A stretch of DNA of 64,000 nucleotides, from contig JAKSXM010000263.1 in NCBI GenBank assembly GCA_022575985.1, positions 7,668,001 to 7,732,000 of the forward strand. Reading direction: 5' to 3'. This DNA comes from Anagrus nilaparvatae (taxonomy: Eukaryota > Arthropoda > Insecta > Hymenoptera > Mymaridae). The notes under the pieces were generated by a model, which was not told where the DNA came from, ran no database searches, and saw nothing but the letters and a program-made list of their open reading frames with translations. The position numbers were made by a program, and so were the translations under genes. How positions within the stretch are numbered: position 1 is the stretch's first letter; the number at the start of each line of letters is the position of its first letter. Positions 1-10,450 of the stretch are shown here, piece by piece.

Positions 1-57
1 CGCAACGCATCTTGGGTTGATAATTATTTTTAGGTATTACTCGATCGTAGAAAAATA

Positions 58-1174
58 GAAATGATAAAATAATTTGACTTTTTTTCGAGTATAAATTTTA
101 GATTTTATTTGTTATTGACGTTTCCACCCCTAGTTCGGGGTCCTTTTCAAAATCTATTTTAGAAAAAAATTTTTTACAATTAATAATATTACAAGAAAAA
201 TATAAAAATAATTAACAATATAAATGCTTACAATTTTTGTAATGATTACATAGATGTTAGGATGTAAAGGATCCAGTCATATAGTAAAATTTTTATATTT
301 CTAATTAAGAAATCTGTAAAAAATATATACATACAAAATTAAAAAACTAACCTAATTTGCACAAAGATGATTAATTGTGAACTAATTTTTGATTATTTAC
401 CATATGTCATTGTTGAAAATTAAAAATATATATATACATAGTATCTTTCTGTAACTCATAGAATGAAAAAACATAATCATTCATTGTTTACATAATGTTA
501 CCATAGCAACACGACACATGCGCTCGTATCTTTATTGATTACTTATAAAAATATCTGTACTTTATCAATCAATTATTCTCAGAGATGTCGTTAGTGATAC
601 GATTTATGACATTATTTCAAATTTTATTTACCAATATCATCGTTACTACTACATACATAAAAATTTTTAACAATATTTATATATATTATATTTAATTTAT
701 AACTGCTAATTTTAAACAATTAATTCTGTGATAATAGTTCTTAGACTAATTAATTTTAATTATTTTATTTATTTATCTTTTTCTGTGATACTATGTATTC
801 ATATATTTTTAATTTTCAACAATGACATATGGTAAATAATCAAAAATTAGTTCACAATTAATCATCTTTGTGCAAATTAGGTTAATTTTTTAATTTTGTA
901 TGTATATATTTTTTACAGATTTCTTAATTAGAAATATCAAAACTTTACTATATGACTGGACCCTTTACAACCTAATATCTATGTAATCATTACTAAAATT
1001 GTAAGAATTTATATTGTTAATCATTTTAATATTTTTCTTGTAATATTATTCATTGTAAAATTTTTTTTTCTAAAATAGATTTTGAACAGGACCCCGAACT
1101 AGGGGTGGAAACGTCAATAACAAATAAAATCTAAAATTTATACTCGAAAAAAGGTCAAATTATTTTATCATTTC
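58..1174. mobile_element. Foldback / long-TIR element (non-coding)
   Basis: Two arms of about 375 bp (about 58-432 and 800-1174) are reverse complements of each other with few mismatches. The outer ends read GAAATGATAAAATAATTTGAC and its complement. The conserved segment AGTTCGGGGTCCT near 130 reappears inverted near 1090. The central part (433-799) is AT-rich and has no coding capacity. The 12-bp string CATCTTGGGTTG occurs at 8-19 and again at 1175-1186, right next to the right arm. It may be a target-site duplication, but on the left it lies 38 bp outside the arm. No transposase is present, so this is a non-autonomous foldback or MITE-like element of unknown superfamily. Confidence 0.75.
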
Positions 1175-1399
1175 CATCTTGGGTTGGTTCCAATTAACAA
1201 TAACCGTGTCTAGAATGAATCACTTTATGCTTGGAACGAGTAAAAACGCAATAAAATTTGGTAAAAATATGCGTATATGTACAATAAAAAACTATACACA
1301 TATTACATTCAAAAATTTGGCAATAACTTATAAACTAATTCTTTTTTTTTTATTATTTTTTTTTCAGGGTAATTTGTGAATCTTGCATTAATTATAATA

Positions 1400-2110
1400 T
1401 GTTTGCGGAGAGACCAGGGGACATTGCCGGGGAATATATGCCAGATTGTTACTGGCTAAAGACACTTTAAACGCTCACCGCACTGTTTGTTCCAAACAAA
1501 AACTCTCTTTTCGGACATAACATCAGTTTGAAACGCGCAGCTTAGACAACTGACAGCCTCTTTTCCCCTGCCTAGGAACAGGAAAGCTATCTACGATAGA
1601 AACCCCTCCTTCTTTTTCATCAACATGGTGGTCCTTACATGTTCTGTTCCTTTGTTCCAATTTTCAGGACTCCGTAGCATTTCCAGGACCTCTCGATCCA
1701 GCTTCCAATTTGGGAAAAGTGAGCTTTACCGAGTAGCGCAAAAATCCAAAAAATTTGTGCTGCCTGGTGTTAACCTTAATGTGCAGGCACTGTTTGGTTT
1801 CTACCTAATGCCACATCTTCAAATCTCACTGACATATCCGTGACCTGTCAGGAACTGGGTGAAATCCATTTTCACATGTTAGCGTGTCACCCAGGCCACT
1901 AGATTTGTAATTAGCCTGTGCTTCCACCGTCCCTCCTTGTCACTGTTCATTGTCTTTAGCTTGGATCATTGCGTTAGAGCAGGCGTAAATATAAGCCACT
2001 TTGTGCTCCTCATGAGTTTTGACAGGAAGGATGCGACTGACGCGACCTTTTCACTAGCCCTTTGATATTGTTTCCAGAGGCTGAGCTTGTTGTTAATGTT
2101 TTGGTGTGGA
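1400..2110 (-). pseudogene. R1-like LINE, 3' part of ORF2 (degenerate)
   Basis: On the minus strand from about 2110 down, the translation gives the segment that follows the reverse transcriptase in R1-clade LINEs, including DFTQFLTGHGYVSE (about 1820-1870) and an upstream W-x-HRLITNLVAW stretch. Further on it gives VLEMLRSPENW and MLMKKKEGFLS near 1600-1680. The same pair of motifs recurs in the LINE at 44.4-44.6 kb, so both belong to one family. Several stops and frameshifts break the frame. The 5' part (gag, endonuclease, RT core) is absent. GC content is higher than in the neighbouring sequence, which fits a relatively recent insertion. I am confident of the LINE origin and less so of the exact ends. 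Confidence 0.7.
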
Positions 2111-2815
2111 TCTAGTAAGAATTTCAACTATCATCTGTCACGCGATTATAACTCTTTTTTTACTTTTGTGTATTCAATCCTCTTTTAAAAAACTTTACTA
2201 ACTTATAATTAAATAAATATTATTCTAATATACATATTATTATTTTTATTTTGTATTCAATATTTATTTACAGCAGTCAGCCAATTAAAGTTATAATAGT
2301 AAAATAATATAAACTAGATAAAGTTATCCTTATAGCTGTATATTAGTTAACGTCTTTGGATATTTAATAACTACTCAATCAACCTTGACGAAAGAAATTT
2401 ATTAATTAAGGACACACCTGGCATTTAATGAAATTTACTTTTATTAAAAAACAAAATTATTGAAAAAAATTTTTGGAAAAATAGGATGTGCTATTAAAAA
2501 TGTTTGAAAAACAAAGTCAAAAATTAAAAATTCCCTGTAAGGAATTTATTGTATTGTTATTATTAAGTACCGTTATTTGAGTGCGTGAATAGCTTCTCTT
2601 GCTATTATACAACAGAGAACCTCTTTTAACATAGTAAACGATTTATATATTTAATACTTATTTTAAATTAGAATTAAAAAAAAAAAGTAAACTAATAATT
2701 TTGCCCTTGGACAAATGGCCGCTTGTATCATATTTTTTTCATGTTTTATATTCTTTTATACCATTTTCTTAAAAATGAATTATTTTTGTAGTAAAATTGC
2801 ATAATTATAACTTAC
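2111..2815. other. AT-rich non-coding stretch
   Basis: No open frame, repeat pair or RNA gene could be supported here. It lies downstream of a GT splice donor on the minus strand (at 2815), so it is probably intron of the gene represented by the exons at 2816-3191. Confidence 0.4.
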
Positions 2816-2905
2816 AGATGGAAAATGTTCATGGCCAGCAAACGTTTTAATAACTTCATCATCTTTTAAATCTAAATCATAAAAATCATCTTGGGTTTCC
2901 ATTTC
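2816..2905 (-). CDS. Internal exon of an unrecognised host-like gene (exon B)
   Basis: This is a 90-nt open segment, 30 codons in phase 0. It is bounded by TTCAG at its 5' side and CATCT|GTAAGT at its 3' side. The peptide is acidic and contains DDFYDLDLKDDEVIKTFAGH. It continues in frame from the exon at 2970-3191 across a 64-bp intron (2906-2969). The consensus splice sites, the intact frame and the absence of transposon motifs argue for a cellular gene. I do not recognise the family. It could belong to the same gene as the minus-strand exons at 26930-27427, because the intervening 24 kb is almost entirely transposon sequence. Confidence 0.55.
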
Positions 2906-2969
2906 CTGAATTTTATAATAGTTTTGTAAAATAAAATGTCAATTTTTTAATAATTAACTATAGAATTAC

Positions 2970-3191
2970 CTGTGAGTGATAATACTCTTTTCTTAAAATT
3001 TTTACGTTTGAAGATAAGTCAGATGATGTTCCAGGTAATTGAAAACAATTTGAATCTTTGAATACAAATATTTTTTCTACATCAGGTTTATTAATTGAAG
3101 CAGCTTTACTTAAAAATAGCTGGATTCGAGGACTTATTACATTAGAAATACTTTGTTGGAAAATTGGTGGCATTGATACAATTAACTGATT
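2970..3191 (-). CDS. Internal exon of an unrecognised host-like gene (exon A)
   Basis: 222 nt (74 codons) run open from a poly-pyrimidine tract ending TTTCAG (3192-3194) to CACAG|GTAATT (donor at 2969). Both junctions are phase 0, so it joins the next exon (2816-2905) without a frame break. The peptide includes SPRIQLFLSKAASINKPDVE and ends KILRKEYYHSQ. No signal peptide, membrane segment or catalytic motif is visible. An ATG lies just upstream inside the pyrimidine tract and is not a credible start. Upstream exons were not found between here and 26.9 kb on this strand. Function unknown. Confidence 0.55.
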
Positions 3192-4440
3192 CTGAAAAAA
3201 AAAATACAACTTTTTATTTTTAAAATTGTAATTATTTTGTAATATTTTATTAAGAGGTATAGTAAAAATTTTAAAGACTTTGTATAAAAAGAATTTAGGG
3301 CCTTAAAACTCTTTTCTTTATAAAGTTATATTTAATATATTTAGCTCAATAAATAATTGGCAATTTAACAAAAAAATTTAATCTTGATTTATAAATACAA
3401 CTGTAAATACATACAAATATTTTTAATAAAGATACTTGCAGACCTACTGCAACATACAAAAAAAATATGAAAAAAGTAAAAATTATGTGAATCTATGGTA
3501 AACCATTGTTAAAATGAAGTACAAAGTCAAAAATTTTACTTAAATTAAAGCTTAAATTTTAAAAATTCAAAAAAGTTTACTTGAGATTAATTAGAGAAAT
3601 TTCTATTTTTTTCGTGTTACTTATTAGCTGGCATATCGTTTAAGGTCTTATGTACGTCAGGATTTTTACCTATCGGTATCTTTGTCTTACACATGTATAA
3701 AAGTACGGATTGCAACTTCAAATAAATAAAAAAGTTTTTTCAATAATACTTAATTATTACTATCCAAAGCTTAAAAATAAATTTTATTAACTTAATTTTG
3801 GCATTACAAAATTATTTATTATTTAAATAATATTATTTAATTATTTATAAAGAAAATAAATAAATAAAAAAATATAATAAATGACTCTACCTCAATAGCA
3901 GAATAAACGTTAATTTTTTGTACATTTTTTTAAGTAAAACCATAAAAAATGACGGTCCGTGACGGTCGATTGTAAATTTTAAGGTCTTTTTTTATTTATT
4001 AGGACATTATTCATCAACTTATAAAAAAAAATATCTAAGTTTTGTATTTTAAATGCTTTATTAGTTTCAGAAGGACAATTTGAGACAGAAATTTGAAGAA
4101 AATTACTCAATCGTTACAGCAACAACAAGGTCATATGTTCAACGCACCTGTGACTCATTGGACTTGCTGATTTCTATAAAAGTCAACAGATTAGAAAACG
4201 CTACAAAAATAGACTGACAAGATTTCATTGGCGATGACGCTAAACTAGCAAACTTTGATCCAATTTAAAATTTTGAAACTTTATCTTCATATGAATGAAG
4301 AAGAATTTATTAATTTATTAATTAATTAATTTATTAATTCTCCTTTCTCTCAAATTGGTGTAGACTACGTTGATAGTATATTGATGAAAACAACTGCAGG
4401 TAACGGTCATGCATCATCCAAGGGATATAAATAGTTTTTT
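3192..4440. other. AT-rich non-coding stretch
   Basis: Apart from short homopolymer runs and a run of ATTAATTA units near 4300-4340, nothing could be assigned. It may be intron of the minus-strand gene whose exon begins at 3191. Confidence 0.35.
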
Positions 4441-4449
4441 GTGTGTTTT

Positions 4450-5230
4450 TTAAGATTATTAACTTGGAAACTGTTTTTGGTTACAACGCAGATCATTTTG
4501 TGCTAGCCTTTAGTAAATTTTCATCTAGAAGAGGTTAAAGTAATCATAAATATTCTTATTGTGGTACTAATTTTGTTTAGCTTCTGAACTAAGTCGGTTA
4601 TTTTATGAAAAATCTGGTTTCTTTGAAAAATTCATTAATTCAATAGCTTTTTACAGGTCTAATGGCATTTTAATCTACCAGCCAGCCCTAATTTTGGCGG
4701 GTTATGGGAGTCTGCAGTTCATTCAACAAAAAATCATCTAAAACGTGTCATCGAAAAGGCAACTTTAACTTATGAGGATCTGAGTACTTTATTGTATTCC
4801 ATCGAAGTCTGTCTCAATTTGCGACCATTCTATTCAGTGAAAGATTATGCCAATGATTTAAAATATCTAATTTCATTTCACTTTTTAATAGGTAAAAGTC
4901 TGGTTACGCCATCTGAAGATTATATATTCAATCAATCAATTGGACTTCTCAAGCGATGGAAGCTTTTATATCAATTTCAAAACAATTTATGGGCTAGCTG
5001 GAAAAGAGATAATATTCGATCAAAACTATATGTTAATAAAACTCAGGTGGAATGTTTAAAATTAAAACTGTATAAAGTTTTCATAACAAAAATTTTATAT
5101 TGATAATATTTTTCTTCCAAGTGGGTTGAATATATTTTTTGGGAACAAAAAAAGTATTCTTCATAAAGCTTTTTACCACTTAAATAAGGATTGGCTTCGA
5201 TTCAGATAGTTGTTAAGGTATAATCTAAGC
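4450..5230 (+). pseudogene. BEL/Pao retrotransposon integrase and C-terminal (DUF5641-like) relic
   Basis: Plus-strand translation gives the order typical of the end of BEL/Pao Pol. KFSSRRG and then SYCGTNFV (about 4520-4580) mark the second catalytic block; the family's SDCGTNF aspartate reads as tyrosine here. PASPNFGGLWESAVHS (about 4685-4730) follows, then HLKRVIEKATLTYEDLSTL and PxNDLKYLISxHFLIGKSL (4792-5103), and finally an ITKILY..IFLPSG remnant of the DUF5641-like domain. The open segment 4792-5103 has a substitution-rich frame, and a frameshift and stops lie upstream. No LTR was found on either side. Non-functional. Confidence 0.75.
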
Positions 5231-6170
5231 CATTCCTTTCATGCTCCCTTGTTTAAAAATGTACTACATATTTAATAATTTAAATTAATTTTTTTTTTTT
5301 AATTTACTGTTGTATGAGGTATTTGACTCCGAAAATCAAAGGGTATCGCAAATGATTTTTTCTGAACTTTCGGTAAAGATAAATGTTGAATTCAATGAAA
5401 AAACCCTTTCCTGACAAAATATCGTCACAATTGTTAGAAAATCTCAAAGTAATAACATTTTTTTTTGAGAATCTGAACCAAAGCTTAGAGTTGTGGTTAA
5501 TTTATAGTTATGTTGCATATTGGTCTCAAGTTATCTTTTTTTTTAAAAAAAACCTACTCTAACCAAAATAAAATTAAACAAACTAAATGTATTAGAAGGG
5601 GGGGGGGGGGTCGGTCCATGCTGCACAGCTCTGCTCATAACAAGGATTAGTTACTGGTTCTAATCTTTTTCTGGAACTTAAAATACGATTATCTTATTCA
5701 AATAGCGCGTCCCTCCCTTATCAAAATCAATAACTATTTTATTTATTTCAGAAACATTTTTTTAAAGGATTATACGAATTCTTAAAAGTATATTACATGA
5801 AGATTTTATTAATTTTATTTATTTCAGAAACATTTTTTTAAAGGATTATACGAATTCTTAAAAGTATATTACATGAAGATTTTATTAAAATTGAAAAATA
5901 ACTTTTAATACTTAAATTTTTTTTTTTTGGTAATTGGCTTGAAAGTCCCGATCACTGTGTGGCAAAAAAATGCGTTTTTCCTAGCCATTGATTCAGAAAA
6001 ATTTAATACGGCAATTGTCCATAAATTATAAACGCCTCTAATCGCAGTTTATAAACCTCATCCTCATCTAGAAAAGTAATTTACGTATTGTAGAGTACAG
6101 GAATGGGGTACATTCACACATCCATATAAAATGAGGAAAATAATCATATATGAGGGGAATCACAGAAATT
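5231..6170. other. Intergenic AT-rich sequence with G-run
   Basis: A run of about 12 G residues at 5599-5610 and a 76-bp tandem duplication (annotated separately) are the only notable items. No gene is supported. Confidence 0.35.
5739..5890. repeat. Tandem duplication, 76-bp period
   Basis: The segment starting ATTTCAGAAACATTTTTT at 5745 is repeated exactly at 5821. About 150 bp are two near-identical copies. Confidence 0.85.
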
Positions 6171-6300
6171 ACGCGTGCGAACTTATAATGTAAATTTATT
6201 TACCGGCCGAGTAAAATAATATATTCACGTAGTTCGGAGATCGCCACCTCCCGGACTTACAAATCTAAACGATAAGAAAAAGTCAAACTCAGATAAAAAT

Positions 6301-6334
6301 GCAACGATGCATTATCCGGAAAATGCATCGTTGC
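6301..6334. repeat. Perfect 13-bp stem inverted repeat
   Basis: GCAACGATGCATT at 6301 pairs with AATGCATCGTTGC ending at 6334 around an 8-base spacer. It lies about 65 bp upstream of the proposed LTR. Function unknown. Confidence 0.6.
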
Positions 6335-6398
6335 CAAATGAATCAAAATCACTAATGACAAGATCATTTGAATGCAAATATTGTAAATGATAGAATGA

Positions 6399-6967
6399 AT
6401 GTTAGAATTAAGCAAATCTATATTTTTAAAACTTTCTAGATGTAACGGTTATTCATTATTCTTTAATTATTAAATCAATTAAAAAATATCAAACGTATAA
6501 TAATACTAAAATGAATGTATCATGTAAAAACACATAAAAATAAATGTAATATAACAGTTAAAAAGCATTGTAAAACAAATAATTAGTTATAATTCGCATT
6601 TTAACCGTTCTAAGAATCGTCGCGAACTTTCTGGAAGCAATTACGTCTCTCGGATATAAATACCGGGACAGATTTCTATATAAGTGGAGACGTTTGTCAG
6701 CTTTCTTAGAGTTCACTCTATGTAAAGCACATTGAATAAATTAATACCTGTTATGCATTTAACTGTGTAGTTTTATTCTGTCTCAATAATCATTGTGTCT
6801 TTTTTAAGTTCAACAGCATATAAATTTTACTGCCCTCGATCGTTACTGGTTAACGTATCTTGGGTCTTAAGGGTACTGGGCCTAAAAAGCCGGGATTGTG
6901 TTAGTCAGGAATTAGTAAAAAGGTGAATAAATTCGTTGAGCAGGACAGGTCCATTCCGTGACCTTAC
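6399..6967 (+). mobile_element. Candidate 5' LTR of a Ty3/gypsy-type retrotransposon
   Basis: The segment begins TGTTAGAATTAAGC and ends CCTTACA. Inside it are a TATA box (TCTATATAAGTGG near 6676) and, about 55 bp further on, AATAAA (6733), the promoter/polyadenylation layout of an LTR. It is followed by TGGCGATCCTGCC, a sequence of primer-binding-site type, and then by a short ORF. A matching 3' LTR was not found in the window, so the 5' boundary is a judgement from the TG start only. Confidence 0.5.
6624..6690 (+). promoter_or_regulatory. LTR core promoter with heat-shock-element-like triplet
   Basis: GAACTTTCTGGAA (6624-6636) is three alternating GAA/TTC units at 5-bp spacing, the arrangement bound by heat-shock factor. 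It lies about 40 bp upstream of TATATAAG (6678). The LTR at 47.6 kb has the same arrangement. Activity is inferred, not shown. Confidence 0.45.
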
Positions 6968-6970
6968 AAC

Positions 6971-6983
6971 GTGGCGATCCTGC
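6971..6983 (+). other. Primer-binding-site-like sequence
   Basis: TGGCGATCCTGCC starts a few bases after the proposed LTR end. A TGG start complementary to a tRNA 3' CCA end is expected, and the sequence resembles the TGGCGACCGTG type used by 412/mdg1-like elements. The priming tRNA was not identified. Confidence 0.5.
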
Positions 6984-7049
6984 CTAAAAAGGATCTTAGG
7001 CAAATATTTTTTCTTAATTTTTACCTTTACCATAAAAAATTCTTGAATA

Positions 7050-7337
7050 ATGAGTAGTGAAGAATATAGTAAGTTAAATAAAAAGTTAAATAAAATTGAA
7101 AAAAATCAATTCAATCTCGAAAATTCAGTTGAATTTTTACAAAATCTCGACACTGAACAGTGGCACACGCTAGGTTGTGCAATTGATGACATCCGCGAAA
7201 TAAAAGTGCATATCAATCAAAATATTCAACAGTTAGAAACTGAAAATATATATTTGAAGCAGAGAGTCAACGAACTCTTAAAGATCGTTCACTCTCAAGG
7301 GGAGAAAATAAATAAACTTCTCTCAAAAGATAAATAA
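7050..7337 (+). CDS. Small coiled-coil ORF after an LTR/PBS
   Basis: This 95-codon ORF starts at the first ATG after the primer-binding site. The protein is Lys/Glu/Asn-rich with heptad-like hydrophobic spacing (for example LNKKLNKIEKNQFNLE and LKQRVNELLKIVHSQGEKI), indicating an alpha-helical coiled coil of gag or small leader-ORF type. It has no zinc knuckle, protease or membrane segment. The position suggests it is the first ORF of a gypsy-like element whose remaining genes are lost. It could also be an unrelated short ORF. It is intact, but expression is unproven. Confidence 0.45.
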   Translation: MSSEEYSKLNKKLNKIEKNQFNLENSVEFLQNLDTEQWHTLGCAIDDIREIKVHINQNIQQLETENIYLKQRVNELLKIVHSQGEKINKLLSKDK

Positions 7338-7354
7338 ATTTAATATCTCAAAAA

Positions 7355-7434
7355 TGAAGCATTAAAATAAATGCAAAAAATTTTTCTTTTGTTTTTTTTT
7401 TGAAGCATTAAAATAAATGCAAAAAATTTTTTTT
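7355..7434. repeat. Short tandem duplication, 46-bp period
   Basis: TGAAGCATTAAAATAAATGC occurs at 7355 and 7401, followed each time by an A/T run. Confidence 0.75.
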
Positions 7435-7984
7435 TATCAATGTTAAGATTATTATTTTCATTTTTACTTGACATTAAAAAGTATCATAAAAGTACACACA
7501 CTAGCATTTATTTTTGCCTTAATGGCTTTAAAAAAATTTATTTGGAATGATTACTTTTTTATGCTTTATTACTTTTATACTGAAAAGGGATGGGACGCAA
7601 ACATGGGAAGGTGGACTTTTACCTCTTCTACTTTTAAGTAAGGGGAAGAGAGGGTCCCGGTTTGGAATATAATGCGCAGTGGGGTTTAAAGTATGTTTAG
7701 TCAGAAAGAATCTGACACAAAGTCAGTAACCATGTTCGCTGGCCAAAAAAAGAAAAAAAAATTCACAAGACCATTCACAAGATAGTTAATTCCAACATAC
7801 TTAAAAATAAATACCCTGCCAACAATGAGCTAAATACTTCAATATGCCACAGATATTACTAATTACAACCATGCAATCACACTATCATTTTTATTAACTT
7901 TTAAAAGTTAAAAGAAAATTTATGTATTAAATTTAACTAAATCTATTTTTTTCAAATAAAATATAACGTAATTCATTTGGATAA
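7435..7984. other. AT-rich sequence with a purine-rich tract
   Basis: The purine-rich stretch AAGGGGAAGAGAGGG near 7642-7656 resembles a polypurine tract, but no LTR start follows it convincingly. No gene is supported. Confidence 0.3.
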
Positions 7985-8905
7985 TAATTATTCAAGATAG
8001 TGCTTTCATAGAATTAAATGAAGTATTACACAAAAAAAAAATATTGCAGTTTAAAAAAACTTTTTTAATTTTAAAAAATAAATTTTGGAAAAATTCGGTA
8101 TCAGATACAAAAAATTACTATAAACGAACTGGCTAAAACTAGTACTCTCATAGAAATAAATTAGGCACTATATCCAAAAAGAAAAAAAAATTTGGTGTTT
8201 TTTGTATTTTTTTGTGGTGAAAATTTTCTGAAAAAATTTTCAAAAAATTAATTATAAGATTCAAGATATCGAGTAAAAACTATACTTTCAAATATAAGTA
8301 CTTTCGTGGAAATTAATGAGGTATACATCCAAATTAAAAAAAAAAAAGTACCTAGAGCTTTTTTGGTGAAAAAATTTTTGAAAAAAAAATTAGGTCTTAA
8401 TTTCATAACGGTTGTGAAACATCGCCGGTTGCAATATTTTCAGATATTAGTACTTTCATGGAATTAAATGAGGTATTATACAAAAAAAAAAAAAAATATT
8501 GCAGGTTTTTTAATTTTTTGGTTTTTTTAATTTTGAGAAAAAAATTTTGAAAAAATTCGGTATCAGATTCAAAAAATGACTAGAAACAAACTTTCTAAAA
8601 TTAGTACTTTCTTAGAAATAAATTAGGTACTACGTCCAAAAAGAAAAAAAAAATTGTGTTTTTTGTATTTTTTCGTGAAAAAAATTTTAGGAAAAAAATT
8701 TTCAGAAAATTAAGTATCAGATTCGAGATATAGAGTAAAAACCATACTTTTAAATATAAGTACTTTTGTGGAAATAAATGAGGTATTACATTCAAATTAA
8801 AAAAAAAAATTACCTCGAGCTTTTTCGATAAAAACATTTTTGAAAAAAAAATTAGGTCTTAATTCCATAATGTTTGTGAAATATCACCAATTACATACAT
8901 ACACA
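7985..8905. repeat. Satellite block with higher-order (trimer, about 461 bp) period
   Basis: The core AGTACTTTCRTGGAA-TTAAATGAGGTA recurs, with variation, at 7999, 8141, 8297, 8449, 8603 and 8759, spaced 142-156 bp apart. Longer matches line up at a distance of about 461 bp: ATTCGGTATCAGAT at 8094 and 8555, and TTAGGTCTTAATT at 8390 and 8851. The array is therefore two copies of a three-monomer unit. Confidence 0.75.
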
Positions 8906-8948
8906 CACACACATACACACACACACACACACACGCACATACATACTT
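8893..8948. repeat. (CA)n / (CATA)n microsatellite
   Basis: Runs of ACAC and ATAC follow the satellite block directly. Open frames on both strands here are produced by the repeat itself. Confidence 0.9.
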
Positions 8949-9059
8949 TTTTTAAAAACCGGTTTTTTAGCTTCCTGGGGTCTCAAAACGTGCTTATATG
9001 CCAAAAAATCAAAAATCAAAATTCGACCTATCATAATGGTTCCTTTTTGAGGAACTAAA

Positions 9060-9640
9060 AAATCTTGTATATTGTTGGTGATACGGAATAATACCGTATA
9101 AAAATTTTTCATTGTTCTCTCTCTCTCTCTTGACTTTAAAATTTTAAGTCTTATCAATTTAAATTAAAAATAGCTTTTTTTAGTTTTGTCAATTCAATCA
9201 AAAGCAGTTTATTTTAAACTTTATGAATTTTTGTTTATCTCAAAATTTATCAATTTCATCAAAAATTGTTTTTTTAAACTTTTAATTTTTAGAATCTTGC
9301 GTTTTTGTTATTTATAATATTTTTTATTTTTAATTAATATTGGAGAACTAGGTCAACTCTATTTTTTTAACAATATTGATTGACATATCATTTCTTATAA
9401 ATTACGCAATAGGGTCAATTCCATAACTTTATAAATAAGAATTATCTCCTGATGATCTCTATCTATTAATTTTTGGGATATATAAACCCCTAATTTTAAA
9501 ACTCAGTACCGTTCACTTTTTGGATTAGTCGAGTAGAATCTATTATCTGCAAATAAATTTTTACGGTTTATTCTAAACTTTCAATACAATTCTTTGCTTC
9601 ACTAATATAGTTTGAATAAATTTATTGACCAACCCTATAT
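9060..9640 (+). other. AT-rich region with LTR-like promoter/polyA spacing
   Basis: A (TC)n run sits at 9117-9131. ATATATAAACCCC at about 9478 followed by AATAAA at 9552 resembles the TATA/polyA spacing of the LTRs at 6.7 and 47.7 kb. A plus-strand solo LTR is therefore possible, but no ends could be defined. Otherwise nothing is seen. Confidence 0.25.
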
Positions 9641-9759
9641 AGTGTATAATGTATGTCCTCTGATAACAGTGTCAATTAATAACTTCAAAAATTGGAGAAT
9701 CATGACGATGGAAATTATGCCTGTACCAAAAGTCATAAATTTAGACCATAACTAGTATT

Positions 9760-10450
9760 TTCTGCCAATTTTTCTAAAGGAGCTTCATCCAACAGGTTCA
9801 TTAAGGAACCTTTTTTCGGCTTGTCGGATGTCCGGCTAAATTTCTTGACAGAACGTGGATATTTTCCCGAAGTCTATCTAAATTCTTATCAGAATAAATG
9901 CCAATAGTGGCAAGTGATGCCTGATTTTTACATTCTCAAGTAGCGTTGATAATGGGACTTATTATTGTAGGTTCTAGAGTTTCAACTGGGCTTTGAAATA
10001 TCTTGATAATGTCTATCCAATTTGATAATAAGAAGGCATAGCTACGTTACAGTTTATTTGCGTACCTCTCCAGAGCAAAATATGCGTTCTTGGAGTAAGG
10101 AACCATGTTTCATAATTCCAAGTAACTTGTAATTGACAAAAACATTTATCTCCATGATCGATTCTGATGTCAACTGGCTGACTCTCAGTAAATTCATAAA
10201 CGGTATTTTCGACTCATTTAAGATATCCGAACATTCCACACTTATACATAATTATTTTAATTCCTTATTTACTATGGCTTATCATAGTATTTTGATAATC
10301 AACAACTTGTAATAGTTGGATCATAGTATCTTCAGTTTTTACATTTTGTTCGGGGATATTACATTCTCCGACTTCCAAGGGAAATCATACTGAATAAGAG
10401 AAAAAGCACGGTGTATGATAGACAATAGTAACATGATTTGTAATGGATCC
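9760..10450 (-). pseudogene. Env-like glycoprotein relic of a gypsy-type element
   Basis: The minus-strand translation has a hydrophobic leader-like start (MDPLQIMLLLSIIHRAFSL, about 10450-10395). GECNIPEQN, then DTMIQLLQVVDYQ (about 10370-10290), a Y-x-CGM motif near 10235 and an open segment at 10054-10239 follow. The plus-strand relic at 46.1 kb shows the same order (FDCG, NVTTISL, a Cys-containing patch, LLQLKEYE), so both derive from one glycoprotein family carried by errantivirus-like elements. Several stops are present. It directly follows the pol end at 10.5-11.0 kb, as expected for gag-pol-env order. Non-functional. Confidence 0.6.

Noticed and set aside
5599..5610. G-run as a regulatory or quadruplex element
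   Set aside because: A single homopolymer run in non-coding DNA; no further support.
8840..9157. Overlapping open frames on both strands
   Set aside because: They arise from the CA/GT microsatellite (His-Thr and Val-Cys runs); no gene support.
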